This document shows positions 16,440-25,069 of a stretch of 43,564 bases of DNA, piece by piece. This DNA is from Paenibacillus anaericanus (GTDB lineage Bacteria; Bacillota; Bacilli; Paenibacillales; Paenibacillaceae). A program made the position numbers and the translations under genes. Where the stretch lies: the NCBI RefSeq assembly GCF_003994475.1, contig NZ_RZNY01000035.1:4656-48219 (forward strand), given 5' to 3'. How positions within the stretch are numbered: the first letter of the stretch is position 1; the number at the start of each line of letters is the position of its first letter. The notes below the pieces were generated by a model that did not search any database, was not told the DNA's origin, and was given only the letters and a program-made list of their open reading frames with translations.

Positions 16440-17566
16440 GATATCAACCAACCATTTGTTGGATTCATCGGTTCTGTTAATAACGATTGGTAGGTGTCTT
16501 CTACCTTGCGAGCAATCGTGACCATATTAAAGTCCTTCATGACATTCATATACCCTTGGATAGATAGTTCTTGATAGTCAATGGTTTTGTCATATACACT
16601 ATCAATTGTCTGATATAGCGCGTCGACATCCCCATCCTTCACGATAAAGCCTCCCTTAGTTTGATGAATGATTTCCGGGGCTCCACCAGAATCAGCAACA
16701 ATAACAGGGGTTTGTACAAGTAGAGATTCAATAATCACTCTTCCAAACGGCTCATTTAGTGAGAAGTTAATTGTCAGATCGCATTCCTTCATAAGATCAA
16801 GGGGCTTCTTGCTGTATCCATAAAAGATAACGTGATGCTCCAGCCCATATTGCTTGACCTTCAGGACCATATCATTATAATAATCCTCCGAACCATCCAC
16901 CGATGTATCTCCTACGATCAGCAATTTCCAGTTGTTCTTCTTATGATCAGCCAACTTCTTGACTGCTTCAATCACCAGATGATATCTCTTCCACTCTACG
17001 ATCCGACCAAAGGTACCAATAACAAGAATATCATCCTCCATAAAGCTACGACTCCTCATCGTCAAAGCTAGTTCTGGATCGACTCCGTTATAAATAATCG
17101 TTTTATTCTTTCCTTCAATTGAGTTCGCAACAAAGTGTGAAATACAGATGATCTGATCAAAAAACCGAGGCAGTACACGATTGAACATCTTCAAATGCGT
17201 ATAGTCCCGATGATGCCAAACTAGTTTGCAATTCGTTAGAAATTTGAGTGGTGCGGTATACCACGGTGCCCTCCAACCATTGGCATGAATAATATCAATG
17301 TGATTTTTCTTCGCGAATCTCCTGATTTGGAATACGGTTTCGAGGTAACCGAGCCCTAATCTCTTCTTAATACTGTTCAAGCGAAGTGGAAAATGAGTAT
17401 AGTTCGTTCTAATCTCACTTAAGAAGTCAGCATCCCTCGGACTTAATAAGAAAATCCGATGTTTTGACGTATCCAAGTAATTGATTAGATGGATCAGACT
17501 TTGTTCGGCGCCACCCTTTTTATCTGCATGGGTAATAAATAGGACGTTAATTTTATCCTTATTCAT
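16436..17566 (-). CDS. Family 4 glycosyltransferase
   Basis: A retaining GT-B transferase, 376 aa. The N-terminal loop GGAEQSLIHLINYL and DIIHANGWRAP mark the acceptor domain. The donor domain has VIGTFGRIVEWKRYHLVIEAV, LLIVGDTSVDGSEDYYNDM, FYGYSKKPLDLMKECDLTINFSLNEPFGRVIIESL with the E-x7-E motif (EPFGRVIIE), then VADSGGAPEII. One of three classical GT4 enzymes in the operon. A GTG one codon upstream is possible, but the ATG shares its A with the upstream stop (TGATG), so it is preferred. Confidence 0.93.
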   Translation of the reverse strand: MNKDKINVLFITHADKKGGAEQSLIHLINYLDTSKHRIFLLSPRDADFLSEIRTNYTHFPLRLNSIKKRLGLGYLETVFQIRRFAKKNHIDIIHANGWRAPWYTAPLKFLTNCKLVWHHRDYTHLKMFNRVLPRFFDQIICISHFVANSIEGKNKTIIYNGVDPELALTMRSRSFMEDDILVIGTFGRIVEWKRYHLVIEAVKKLADHKKNNWKLLIVGDTSVDGSEDYYNDMVLKVKQYGLEHHVIFYGYSKKPLDLMKECDLTINFSLNEPFGRVIIESLLVQTPVIVADSGGAPEIIHQTKGGFIVKDGDVDALYQTIDSVYDKTIDYQELSIQGYMNVMKDFNMVTIARKVEDTYQSLLTEPMNPTNGWLIS

Positions 17567-18735
17567 CACAGCACCTGCTCCAATTGAACATGGGTATTCA
17601 ATGAATTTATGTAGCTTTTCAGTACCTCTTTATGGTTGTAATGTGTACGAATATAATGTTGTGACGACTCTAGCAAGTCTTTGGCTAATATAGGATTATC
17701 AAACATCTGCTTCACTCTGAAATAAAACTCCTCTGGGCTATCCGCAACCATAATGTGTTCATTATGAACAAGTCCAGTGCCCTCATAACCAATAGAGGTT
17801 GAAATGACGGGCAAGCCGTTTTGAATCGCCTCGATCGTTTTTAATTTTACACCAGCACCATTTTGCATCGGATTCACGAACAGATACCCACTTTTATAAA
17901 TATCGTCGAGACTCTCGGGCGTATCATGTACAACCACATTCGTCATATCAAAAGACTGTAGCCAATTTAAGCTTTGTTTCCTACTGTTTCCGGCCACAAT
18001 AAATTTGTAATCTGGCTCCTGTAGCATCAATGGATGAACATGTTCAAGATACCACTCAATCGCTTCCCGGTTATTTGGCATGAACAGGGATCCGATAAAT
18101 ACAACATGCTTAGTTTGGAACGTACTTGCAAGGAAGGTTTCCTTCGTCACCGGTGGTGGTAAGAACAGGCTTTTGGCAGAAGGATGTCGTCTCTGAAATT
18201 CTTCAAACTCCTTATTAGAGATAAACAAATATTTATCTACTTTCTGCAGCATTTTTTTCTGCAATGTGCTGAACTTATAACTCTCCATGAGATAATACAG
18301 CTTATGAATTATATTCTTAGTGCTTCGAGCAAGCGCCTTGAAGTATATTGCCTCATCATTGTGAACCCGTAAAATGACGTTAGCATGTTTGATCAGTGGA
18401 TTCTTTAGGATGGGATACACATAATCGCCTTCCAACAGTACATAATCATAATCCTCATCGATGTTCACGTGTTTCAGCTCTTTGCGCGACTGGGCTTGCA
18501 TTGGGATGGAATGGAGCAGATCCGTAAGCTTGCTCCTCCTGTCACACAGCTTAATCTTCTCAACATAATGATATACTACCTCGATGTCTCCATGAGAGGG
18601 CAGTTGTTTACCGCAAACAACAAGATGTATCTTCCAGCCAAGCTCGGCTAACACCTTAATTCTTCCCCACGTATCAACCCGACCCCCGTGATCAGCGGGA
18701 TATGGGAAGTCACTACACACAACAAGTATCTTCAT
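17566..18735 (-). CDS. Family 4 glycosyltransferase
   Basis: 389 aa, GT-B fold. The N-terminus MKILVVCSDFPYPADHGGRVDTWGR resembles exopolysaccharide/exosortase-type GT4 enzymes, with the glycine-rich HGG acceptor loop. The C-terminal half contains VVFIGSLFMPNNREAIEWYL, FIVAGNS, FVNPMQNGAGVKLKTIEAIQNGLPVISTSIGYEGTGL; in place of E-x7-E it has the NGAGVKLKTIEA variant usual for this subgroup. It overlaps the upstream wzy stop by 4 nt (ATGA). Sugar donor unknown. Confidence 0.92.
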   Translation of the reverse strand: MKILVVCSDFPYPADHGGRVDTWGRIKVLAELGWKIHLVVCGKQLPSHGDIEVVYHYVEKIKLCDRRSKLTDLLHSIPMQAQSRKELKHVNIDEDYDYVLLEGDYVYPILKNPLIKHANVILRVHNDEAIYFKALARSTKNIIHKLYYLMESYKFSTLQKKMLQKVDKYLFISNKEFEEFQRRHPSAKSLFLPPPVTKETFLASTFQTKHVVFIGSLFMPNNREAIEWYLEHVHPLMLQEPDYKFIVAGNSRKQSLNWLQSFDMTNVVVHDTPESLDDIYKSGYLFVNPMQNGAGVKLKTIEAIQNGLPVISTSIGYEGTGLVHNEHIMVADSPEEFYFRVKQMFDNPILAKDLLESSQHYIRTHYNHKEVLKSYINSLNTHVQLEQVL

Positions 18736-20123
18736 CTCGTAACCCCCCAGGTGTTGTTATAATTTAGTTCTTTTTTTCCTAGAAAAAGACTAATAAATGC
18801 GAAAAGCAGCCATATCTCATATTTAATTTCAAGTGCCACAAAGAGCAACGAGAATAAGACGAATATAAGCGCTATGAATAAAATAATATTTCCCTTTACT
18901 TTAATAATCAGATCTTTAGCTAATAGATAGAAAAATACGACAGAGAAAATTCCGCCGAACATCACCCATTGGAAAAATCCCGATTTAACGCCCAAATTTT
19001 TATCCGAACCCGAATACTGCAACAATTCCCCTGTATTGATCTGGCTCATACCGAAAACATTGTAATAAAAACGGGACATCAGGTTGATCGCATCATCCAT
19101 ATATTGATCAAAGTACATTAAGTATGCTCCTGTACCAACCCCTAATGGATGGTGAAAAACGGTAGTGATAGCATCAATAATCGTGCCCATCCGTGTATAA
19201 GATGACGTGTAATTCTCGATATCATTGCTAAATGAACTGATTAGTCCTGCTGAGAAATAAGTGATAAACAAATACATCGCCAAGATAACCCCAAGCAGAA
19301 GAAAAAAGTTTCTTTTCTTCCTGAAATCGAGGAATTTGATCATGGTCACCACTAGAGTTAATAGACTCACAATTAAAAATCCCTTTGATCCCGTAACGAA
19401 TAAATAAAACAGAAAGAAACTAGCTACATAAAGACAAGACAACGTCTTTGCGAAGCCATTTAAATATCGGGATAAATAAATCATAATCGCAGAGTACACG
19501 ACGACTATCGAACCCGTTGTACTACTTTCCGAAGTAAGTAGCCTCACCCTCCAATAAGGATTACTCTTGGAGTGCATGAAGGGAAGTGCATTCGGCATAC
19601 TTACCAATTCAATAATCATAATGCCTAACAAGAGGGTGAATACGGCACAAAAACAACCATAAAGCAGCTTAAAACTGTTTATTTTTGAGAAGACGAGCTG
19701 CATATGCCGAATATAGAGCAGGATGACCAGAAAGTAGATTAATACCTTCATTGCCTTACCAAGAAGGTTCTCTGTTCCGAAGCTGTAGCTACCCTGCATG
19801 AATTGAACCAGAATATAGATCATGCTGATAAAGCTTAGATAGATAATGAAAGCTAATATATACTTCTGTAGCTTGGACACCGTCATAATCTTCTTATATT
19901 TCGAGAGCATCGCAATCTCGCAAAATATAAATAGCGGAAACAGAACAATAATAGGTGATCGGCCTATTTCACCGATACTATTCACCAGTGGGAAATCCTG
20001 ATAGAGTGTCAGTATCAGCAAGAAACTGAGGTAAAGTCCCAAAAACATCTGCCCTTTGCCTGGTTGACTCTGAACTACTTCTTCATTTGTCGTAGGATTG
20101 TTCTGTAAGCTCATATTCATCAT
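18732..20123 (-). CDS. O-antigen/EPS polymerase (Wzy-like)
   Basis: An integral membrane protein of 463 aa with about 11 predicted helices and a long extracytoplasmic loop (about residues 295-370, containing HHPLGVGTGAYLMYFDQYMDD) before the last helices, the topology of Wzy/O-antigen ligase proteins. The context (one flippase, one chain-length/kinase pair, one priming transferase) makes polymerase the best reading; sequence alone does not separate polymerase from ligase. The ATG follows GGGGATGAAAG, 17 nt after the upstream GT stop. Confidence 0.88.
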   Translation of the reverse strand: MMNMSLQNNPTTNEEVVQSQPGKGQMFLGLYLSFLLILTLYQDFPLVNSIGEIGRSPIIVLFPLFIFCEIAMLSKYKKIMTVSKLQKYILAFIIYLSFISMIYILVQFMQGSYSFGTENLLGKAMKVLIYFLVILLYIRHMQLVFSKINSFKLLYGCFCAVFTLLLGIMIIELVSMPNALPFMHSKSNPYWRVRLLTSESSTTGSIVVVYSAIMIYLSRYLNGFAKTLSCLYVASFFLFYLFVTGSKGFLIVSLLTLVVTMIKFLDFRKKRNFFLLLGVILAMYLFITYFSAGLISSFSNDIENYTSSYTRMGTIIDAITTVFHHPLGVGTGAYLMYFDQYMDDAINLMSRFYYNVFGMSQINTGELLQYSGSDKNLGVKSGFFQWVMFGGIFSVVFFYLLAKDLIIKVKGNIILFIALIFVLFSLLFVALEIKYEIWLLFAFISLFLGKKELNYNNTWGVTR

Positions 20124-20140
20124 CTTTCATCCCCGTGAAT

Positions 20141-21256
20141 CTAGACATATTTGCCCACGGCCCCAGAGTACTGGTTTCTGCGGTTGCTCAAGGCAGTTTC
20201 GTACAATAACTCGATTTGTTGATTCATCTTATCCGCATGGAATTTCTCATTAAAAATTCTTTCTCCCGCCTCACCCATCACTTCTAGCTTGTCTTTGCTT
20301 AAGTCCTCAATAATTCGAACTAACTCTTCCTTATGATCAAAATCGAAGATAAAACCATTGACTCCATGCTGAATGATCTCGGGAAGTGCACCTCGGTTGC
20401 TCGCTATAACAGGCTTTTTATTCCGCAGCGCTTCAATTGCAACGATACCGAATCCTTCCCAACGAGACGGAACGATAACGGCGTCGCACGCTCTCATATA
20501 GCGGTCAATCTGCGAATTATCTACCCATCCAATCTTCACCGCATTGCTCGGAAATTTATAATCAAATTGTTTCAATACGGTATCGCCTACTAAGTAGAGA
20601 TTGATGTCTCCGAAATCATGCTCGTTAAACACCTCAAGCAGCAGATCAAACCCTTTTTGCCGGTCGAAACGCCCTACATATAGCAGGTTAATTTTGTCCT
20701 TCTGAACTTCAAACGGTAAAAAATCCGTAGAAGGAGCATCCGATACCCCGTTATATACGACTACTGATTTTTTGAAAGACAAGCCGTAATTCATCGACAT
20801 CTGATACTCATGATTGGAGATATTGATGATGACGTCTGTACGGAACGACAACAGCTTCTCCACTGAAGCGAACACCCGCTTCTTCCAGGCCTTCGTGTCC
20901 ATTAGAAAAGCCCAACCATGCGCACAATAAATCACAACGGGACGTTTCCTCTTAAAAAGAAACAACGTCCGCAGAAAGAAACCTGCGAACGTTCCATGGA
21001 CATGCACGATATCGGGATTCACTTCGTTAATCATCTTATGAATCGACTTCATGGCTTCCAGAAAATATTTAGGCTTTCTCTTATAAGGGTACAGATACAA
21101 TCGATCTGGACTAATACGAAGGGTCTCCTGACTGGAGTTCTGCTGAGACGCTACGAGATAAATATCATGATTGCTGGATTGATAGTTCAAGACCTCATTA
21201 AGATGAGTTTCAATTCCGCCTTTTGTAAACTCCGAAATATGAAGGATTCTTGCCAT
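20141..21256 (-). CDS. Family 4 glycosyltransferase
   Basis: 371 aa, EpsF/EpsD-like GT-B enzyme. Acceptor domain: HISEFTKGGIETHLNEVL, VHVHGTFAGFFLR, CAHGWAF. Donor domain: NLLYVGRFDRQKGFDLLLEV, IGWVDNSQIDRYMRACDAVIVPSRWEGFGIVAIEAL with a complete E-x7-E motif (EGFGIVAIE), then SNRGALPEII. As the first glycosyltransferase after the priming enzyme it is a good candidate for adding the second sugar; this is inferred from gene order. The ATG has GGAGGGAAGGGA just upstream. Confidence 0.94.
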   Translation of the reverse strand: MARILHISEFTKGGIETHLNEVLNYQSSNHDIYLVASQQNSSQETLRISPDRLYLYPYKRKPKYFLEAMKSIHKMINEVNPDIVHVHGTFAGFFLRTLFLFKRKRPVVIYCAHGWAFLMDTKAWKKRVFASVEKLLSFRTDVIINISNHEYQMSMNYGLSFKKSVVVYNGVSDAPSTDFLPFEVQKDKINLLYVGRFDRQKGFDLLLEVFNEHDFGDINLYLVGDTVLKQFDYKFPSNAVKIGWVDNSQIDRYMRACDAVIVPSRWEGFGIVAIEALRNKKPVIASNRGALPEIIQHGVNGFIFDFDHKEELVRIIEDLSKDKLEVMGEAGERIFNEKFHADKMNQQIELLYETALSNRRNQYSGAVGKYV

Positions 21257-21277
21257 TCCCTTCCCTCCATTTCTAAG

Positions 21278-21967
21278 TTAAAATGCATCCTGAGATCCAA
21301 GCATGGCCTTCATCGTTCGAAATATAATTTTGATGTCGAACCAGATGCATCTCTTCGAAATATAAGTAATATCGAGCTCGACCATTTCTTTAAAGCTAAG
21401 ATTATTTCTACCGCTAACTTGCCAAAGTCCTGTGCAACCTGGTGTGACAGACAAACGTTTCTTCTCATAATTGGTATATTCAGCAACCTCTCTTGTTAGA
21501 GGGGGTCTCGGTCCTACCAAGGACATTTCGCCTCTTAGTACATTAATTAATTGTGGAAGCTCATCGATACTTGTCTTTCGAATAAGCCTGCCTACTTTCG
21601 TCACACGAGGGTCATCTCTCATCTTGAACATGGCCCCACTAATCTCATTTTTATCAAGTAGATCCTTCAGTTTGTCTTCAGCATTGGTATACATCGAACG
21701 AAGCTTGTACATTCGAAACAGCCGCTCATTCTTACCAACTCGAGTCTGATAGAAAAAGATAGGTCCTGATGGATCCTCAATTTTAATGAGAATTCCAATA
21801 AAAATGAACAATGGGCTTAATAGAATGAGTCCTGCTAGTGAACCAATGATATCAATCGCTCGCTTGAGCACGGAATATATAGTGAGACTTTCTTGCTTAA
21901 AGCTTGTCATCAAATAATAATCTGAGAATCCTATTACTGCCTCATCCCGGTATGGTGAAGGTGTCAT
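21278..21967 (-). CDS. Undecaprenyl-phosphate sugar phosphotransferase (priming enzyme)
   Basis: The initiating transferase of EPS synthesis, moving a sugar-1-phosphate from a UDP-sugar to undecaprenyl phosphate. It has 229 aa, the short EpsL/CpsE-core form: a single hydrophobic re-entrant segment (about 36-60, GSLAGLILLSPLFIFIGILIKIEDPSGPIFF), QTRVGKNERLFRMYKLRSM, then RKTSIDELPQLINVLRGEMSLVGPRPP with the catalytic DE, and PGCTGLWQVSGRN. The ATG has GGAG at 9 nt. As UDP-glucose is produced by the adjacent galU, glucose-1-P or a derivative is a likely substrate. Confidence 0.95.
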   Translation of the reverse strand: MTPSPYRDEAVIGFSDYYLMTSFKQESLTIYSVLKRAIDIIGSLAGLILLSPLFIFIGILIKIEDPSGPIFFYQTRVGKNERLFRMYKLRSMYTNAEDKLKDLLDKNEISGAMFKMRDDPRVTKVGRLIRKTSIDELPQLINVLRGEMSLVGPRPPLTREVAEYTNYEKKRLSVTPGCTGLWQVSGRNNLSFKEMVELDITYISKRCIWFDIKIIFRTMKAMLGSQDAF

Positions 21968-21973
21968 CTTAGA

Positions 21974-22873
21974 TCACTCCTTAACTGCAAATAATTGTTT
22001 GCGAAGCTCAAGCTCCATAATTTCCTCAAGTCCTGCCATTAGTAAATGCTTAAGATCGTTATTCCGAAGAGCAAATTGAATATTCGTCATAATAAAGCCG
22101 ATTTTCTCACCAACATCATAACGAGTACCTTGAAAGTCATAGGCGTAGACACCTTGCTGTTCATTAAGCTTTTGAATAGCATCGGTAAGCTGAATCTCCC
22201 CACCAGCACCAAGCTCGTGTCTTTCCAAATAATCAAAAATATCAGGTGTCAGCACATACCGACCCATAATGGCTAGATTGGAAGGAGCTTGACCTTTAGG
22301 CGGTTTCTCCACGAATCGATTCACTTTGTATAGGTTATCTATTCGCTCACCTGGATCTACTATTCCGTATCGATCCGTTTGATCTACATCTACTGTCTGA
22401 ACACCGATTACGGAACGTCCGGTAAGCTCATACTGCTGAATCAACTGCTTCGTACATGGAACTTCGGCTTCCACGATATCGTCTCCAAGGAGAACAGCGA
22501 ACGGTTCGTTTCCAATAAAATTCCTGGCGCACCAGACGGCATGTCCAAGCCCTTTGGCCTCTTTCTGCCGAATATAATGGAGATTAACATGAGATGATTT
22601 CCTAACCTTCTCAAGGATGTCGAACTTACCTTTTTCCTCTAAAATGTGTTCGAGCTCAAATGCAATATCAAAATGATCTTCGATCGCACGTTTTCCTTTA
22701 CCCGTTACCACGATGATGTCTTCCACACCTGATTCAATAGCTTCCTCCACGATATACTGGATGGTTGGCTTATCAACAATAGGAAGCATCTCTTTAGGCA
22801 TCGCTTTTGTTGCCGGTAAAAATCGAGTGCCGAGTCCTGCGGCGGGGATAATGGCTTTGGTCACTTTTTTCAT
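21974..22873 (-). CDS. galU: UTP-glucose-1-phosphate uridylyltransferase
   Basis: It makes UDP-glucose from glucose-1-P and UTP, feeding both the priming transferase and Ugd. It has 299 aa, typical of GalU/GtaB. It shows IIPAAGLGTRFLPATKAMPKEMLPI at the start, the E-ED-IVVTGKGKRAIEDHFD region, LLGDDIV and GRYVLTPDIFDYL. The ATG has GGGTGG at 7 nt. It is the first gene downstream of the structured RNA between the kinase gene and the rest of the operon. Confidence 0.97.
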   Translation of the reverse strand: MKKVTKAIIPAAGLGTRFLPATKAMPKEMLPIVDKPTIQYIVEEAIESGVEDIIVVTGKGKRAIEDHFDIAFELEHILEEKGKFDILEKVRKSSHVNLHYIRQKEAKGLGHAVWCARNFIGNEPFAVLLGDDIVEAEVPCTKQLIQQYELTGRSVIGVQTVDVDQTDRYGIVDPGERIDNLYKVNRFVEKPPKGQAPSNLAIMGRYVLTPDIFDYLERHELGAGGEIQLTDAIQKLNEQQGVYAYDFQGTRYDVGEKIGFIMTNIQFALRNNDLKHLLMAGLEEIMELELRKQLFAVKE

Positions 22874-22939
22874 GTTTGATCCACCCTATCCTATCTTTTT
22901 ATTCGCTTTGTACCCAGCTACTACTCCGAGTTAATAAAC

Positions 22940-23061
22940 AAAAATACAAGGGCATTGAACCCTTCCTCACATTACACTCTTGACGACAAACGTCTAAGGT
23001 CTGGCTGACCCACAGCATAATCGAGTGCCTCCGGTGATAAAGGTGCAGGAGACATTACCTT
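22940..23061 (-). ncRNA. Structured leader-like RNA, candidate EAR (eps-associated RNA)
   Basis: The 224-nt gap between the BY-kinase gene and galU holds no ORF but clear RNA structure. On the minus strand, AAGGT/ACCTT (23057-23061 with 23040-23044) comes first in order. Then a CACTC/GAGTG stem (23023-23027 with 22975-22979) encloses two small hairpins: GGTC/GACC (23007-23010 with 22998-23001) and GACG/CGTC (22991-22994 with 22982-22985). A final hairpin AAGGG/CCCTT (22948-22964) precedes a T-rich tract. The position inside an eps operon of a Bacillales organism, just after the tyrosine kinase gene, is where the EAR processive-antitermination RNA lies in B. subtilis (between epsB and epsC). 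The EAR label rests on position and structure, not on a covariance-model hit. Confidence 0.55.
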
Positions 23062-23097
23062 CCCATTCCTAAATTCAGAACCTTGGGAGAATTACAC

Positions 23098-23790
23098 TTA
23101 AGCTTCGTTTACATCTTCGTAATAGTAGGAATATGCATCCGAATTTTTGCGATTAATATTATTGAGTACTACTCCAATTAACTTGGCGTTCACATGCCCT
23201 AAAGAAGCTTTAGCTTTGAGTGCCTCGTCTTTCTTCACTCTTCCCGAGTCAATAACGAGTACAACACCATCGCTTTGCGTGGCTACAATTTGGGCATCTG
23301 TGACAGACAAGATCGGAGGTGTATCGATGATGATCACATCGAACATGTCCCTGGTTGTTGCAAGTAAAGTTGCCATTTGCTTAGATGAAAGCAGTTCGGA
23401 CGGGTTAGGCGGCGTAGGACCTGCATGAATGACTGACAGATTCTCCGTATTGGTATGCTGTATCACTTCGTGAAGATCTTTCTGTTTAAACAAAGCGCTT
23501 GTTAAGCCACTGCGGTTGGACTGCCCAAAGATGTGATGCTGCGATGGCTTTCTTAGATCGGCATCAATCAGCAGTACACGTTTATTGGCTTGAGCAAAAG
23601 CGACAGCCATATTGGCACTGGTGGTACTTTTTCCTTCATTTGGCTTGGATGAAGTCACCATGATGACTTGCAGGCTTTGATCTATGGTTGAGAACTCGAT
23701 ATTTGTCCGCAGTATCCGATAGCCTTCGGAGATCGGTGACTTTGGATTACTTTCCGTAATGAGGTTCCATTCAGGAATCAAACGAGACAT
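23098..23790 (-). CDS. CpsD/EpsB-type tyrosine-protein kinase (BY-kinase)
   Basis: The cytoplasmic kinase half of a split Wzc, which autophosphorylates a C-terminal tyrosine cluster and controls EPS chain length with its membrane partner. It has 230 aa. Walker A is SSKPNEGKST (47-56, Lys54), Walker A' is VLLIDADLRKP (72-82), and Walker B is VIIIDTPP (152-159). The tail contains Tyr220, 222, 223 and 224. The N-terminal S-P-SE-YR-LRTN motif mediates oligomerisation. The start codon (GGGAGGG at 6 nt) lies inside the end of the cpsC-like gene, a 20-nt overlap indicating coupled synthesis. The PHP phosphatase encoded upstream is its expected antagonist. Confidence 0.96.
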   Translation of the reverse strand: MSRLIPEWNLITESNPKSPISEGYRILRTNIEFSTIDQSLQVIMVTSSKPNEGKSTTSANMAVAFAQANKRVLLIDADLRKPSQHHIFGQSNRSGLTSALFKQKDLHEVIQHTNTENLSVIHAGPTPPNPSELLSSKQMATLLATTRDMFDVIIIDTPPILSVTDAQIVATQSDGVVLVIDSGRVKKDEALKAKASLGHVNAKLIGVVLNNINRKNSDAYSYYYEDVNEA

Positions 23791-24526
23791 GACTATCCCT
23801 CCCAGTTGCTGGCTTAAGTGGAGCTGTATTATCGCGCTTCAACTTATCCATTTCTTTGAATCTCGGTATGGAGGCCAGTACTGGAACTCCTAATAACATC
23901 TCGATATCCTCTTCGGTCTTGACCGTGTCATCCAAGTAATCCAGCAGGAATGATATACCTACCCCAAGCATTAAAGACAACATGAACGCCACAGCAATAT
24001 TCAGTTTGGCATTAGGCGCAATCGGACCATGTATCTCTTTAGGATCGGCTTTGTCCAAAACAGAGACGTTGTCCACTTTCATGAGCTCAGGAATTGTTTT
24101 TTGAAAAACAACGGCAACGGCGTTTGCAATATTTGCAGCCTTTTCATAAGAAATATCGCGAACAGAAATGGACATAACCTGCGTTTCATTAACTGAACTA
24201 ACACTTACCTTCCCAATAAGCTCGCTGTAGGTCACTTCAAGATCTGGATAATCTTTAACTACAATTTTCATCATTCTTGGTGTCTTGATAATCTCTTTAT
24301 AGGTTTTAATTAGCCCAATCGTAGAGTTAATGGACCCAACGTCTATACTCGGAATCAGTGAACTGCTGTCCTTGTACTGGTTGACGATAAGCTTAGCGGA
24401 TGCTTCATATTGCGGCGTGATGAAATATGAAGAGTAAATGCCAATAGATAAACAACTTACGGCCATAATTAGCACGATCAATAACAACCTTCGTTTGACG
24501 ATTAACCAATATTGTTTGAGTTCCAA
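23771..24526 (-). CDS. Wzz/CpsC-type chain-length modulator, BY-kinase activator
   Basis: A membrane adaptor of 251 aa. It has one hydrophobic helix near residues 14-34, an extracytoplasmic Wzz domain, then a Pro-rich motif (GPIAPNAKLN) and a second helix at about 177-197. The cytoplasmic tail (to 251) is the piece that activates the CpsD-like kinase. The start is TTG with a perfect GGAGG at 7 nt; there is no alternative with a better site. It is the first gene of the EPS operon, behind the repeat-containing leader. Confidence 0.94.
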   Translation of the reverse strand: MELKQYWLIVKRRLLLIVLIMAVSCLSIGIYSSYFITPQYEASAKLIVNQYKDSSSLIPSIDVGSINSTIGLIKTYKEIIKTPRMMKIVVKDYPDLEVTYSELIGKVSVSSVNETQVMSISVRDISYEKAANIANAVAVVFQKTIPELMKVDNVSVLDKADPKEIHGPIAPNAKLNIAVAFMLSLMLGVGISFLLDYLDDTVKTEEDIEMLLGVPVLASIPRFKEMDKLKRDNTAPLKPATGRDSHVSFDS

Positions 24527-24612
24527 ATTGTTTCCTCCATTACTAGTTACTTATGTCTTCCTTCCTCCATAACTCCAATGAAGTTCCCATAATGAATATT
24601 TTATTTATATAG

Positions 24613-24732
24613 TTATTCAAAACGAGAACTACAGGGTAGGATTTATCCGCAGAAGTATAGAACTCTGCGGAAAATCATTCTTTATGAATCTACTATGATC
24701 TAAATTATTCAATTCGAGAACTCGAGGGTATG
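24613..24732 (-). promoter_or_regulatory. EPS operon leader: twin 28-nt direct repeats flanking a hairpin
   Basis: Two copies of a 28-nt sequence (24613-24640 and 24705-24732; 23 of 28 identical, sharing TTATTCAA, CGAGAACT and AGGGTA) are 92 nt apart. Between them is a 7-bp hairpin CCGCAGA/TCTGCGG (24647-24670) with a 10-nt loop. No convincing sigma-A promoter could be fixed here; TTGAAT followed by ATTCAT at 17 nt occurs beside each repeat but is weak. Position and duplication suggest regulator-binding sites or a structured 5' leader. Confidence 0.5.
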
Positions 24733-24751
24733 GTTGCTCCAATAATCATAA

Positions 24752-25069
24752 TTAGAACCTATCCTGATGCTCGCTATGTAACCTGTGACACCTTGAATTC
24801 ATAAACTCGTCAATCGTACCGCCATTCACGACATGCTCCATCATATCCACTGAACAAGCTTCAAATCCTAACTTCCTGAGTAATTGCGACAATACTTCCG
24901 ACATGTCCACCGGTTCATCCCATGATCTATACCCGGAGAATAAAAGCAGTTCAGATAAAGATTTAGTTTCTTCTAACCCATCTTGATTCGATAGAGAAGG
25001 ATCTTCGGATAATACTTTCAAAAATTGCTTCAGCCTTCCTCGCCTCTGCTCGTCATTCGAAACATTCAT
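24752..25069 (-). CDS. Small hypothetical protein (105 aa)
   Basis: Not recognised. A soluble, acidic-to-neutral 105-aa protein with no signal peptide or membrane segment. The middle contains a hydrophobic-patterned helical stretch (SELLLFSGYRSWDEPVDMSEVLSQLLRKLGFEA when read with gaps) and the C-terminus is rich in His, Arg and Cys. The ATG is preceded by GGAGG at 9 nt, which favours a real gene. It lies between the phosphatase gene and the EPS operon leader, on the same strand as both. A regulator of the operon is conceivable but nothing in the sequence shows it. Confidence 0.6.
   Translation of the reverse strand: MNVSNDEQRRGRLKQFLKVLSEDPSLSNQDGLEETKSLSELLLFSGYRSWDEPVDMSEVLSQLLRKLGFEACSVDMMEHVVNGGTIDEFMNSRCHRLHSEHQDRF

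Noticed and set aside
20918..21499. 193-aa plus-strand ORF across two EPS genes
   Set aside because: It spans the junction of two well-supported minus-strand genes in antisense.
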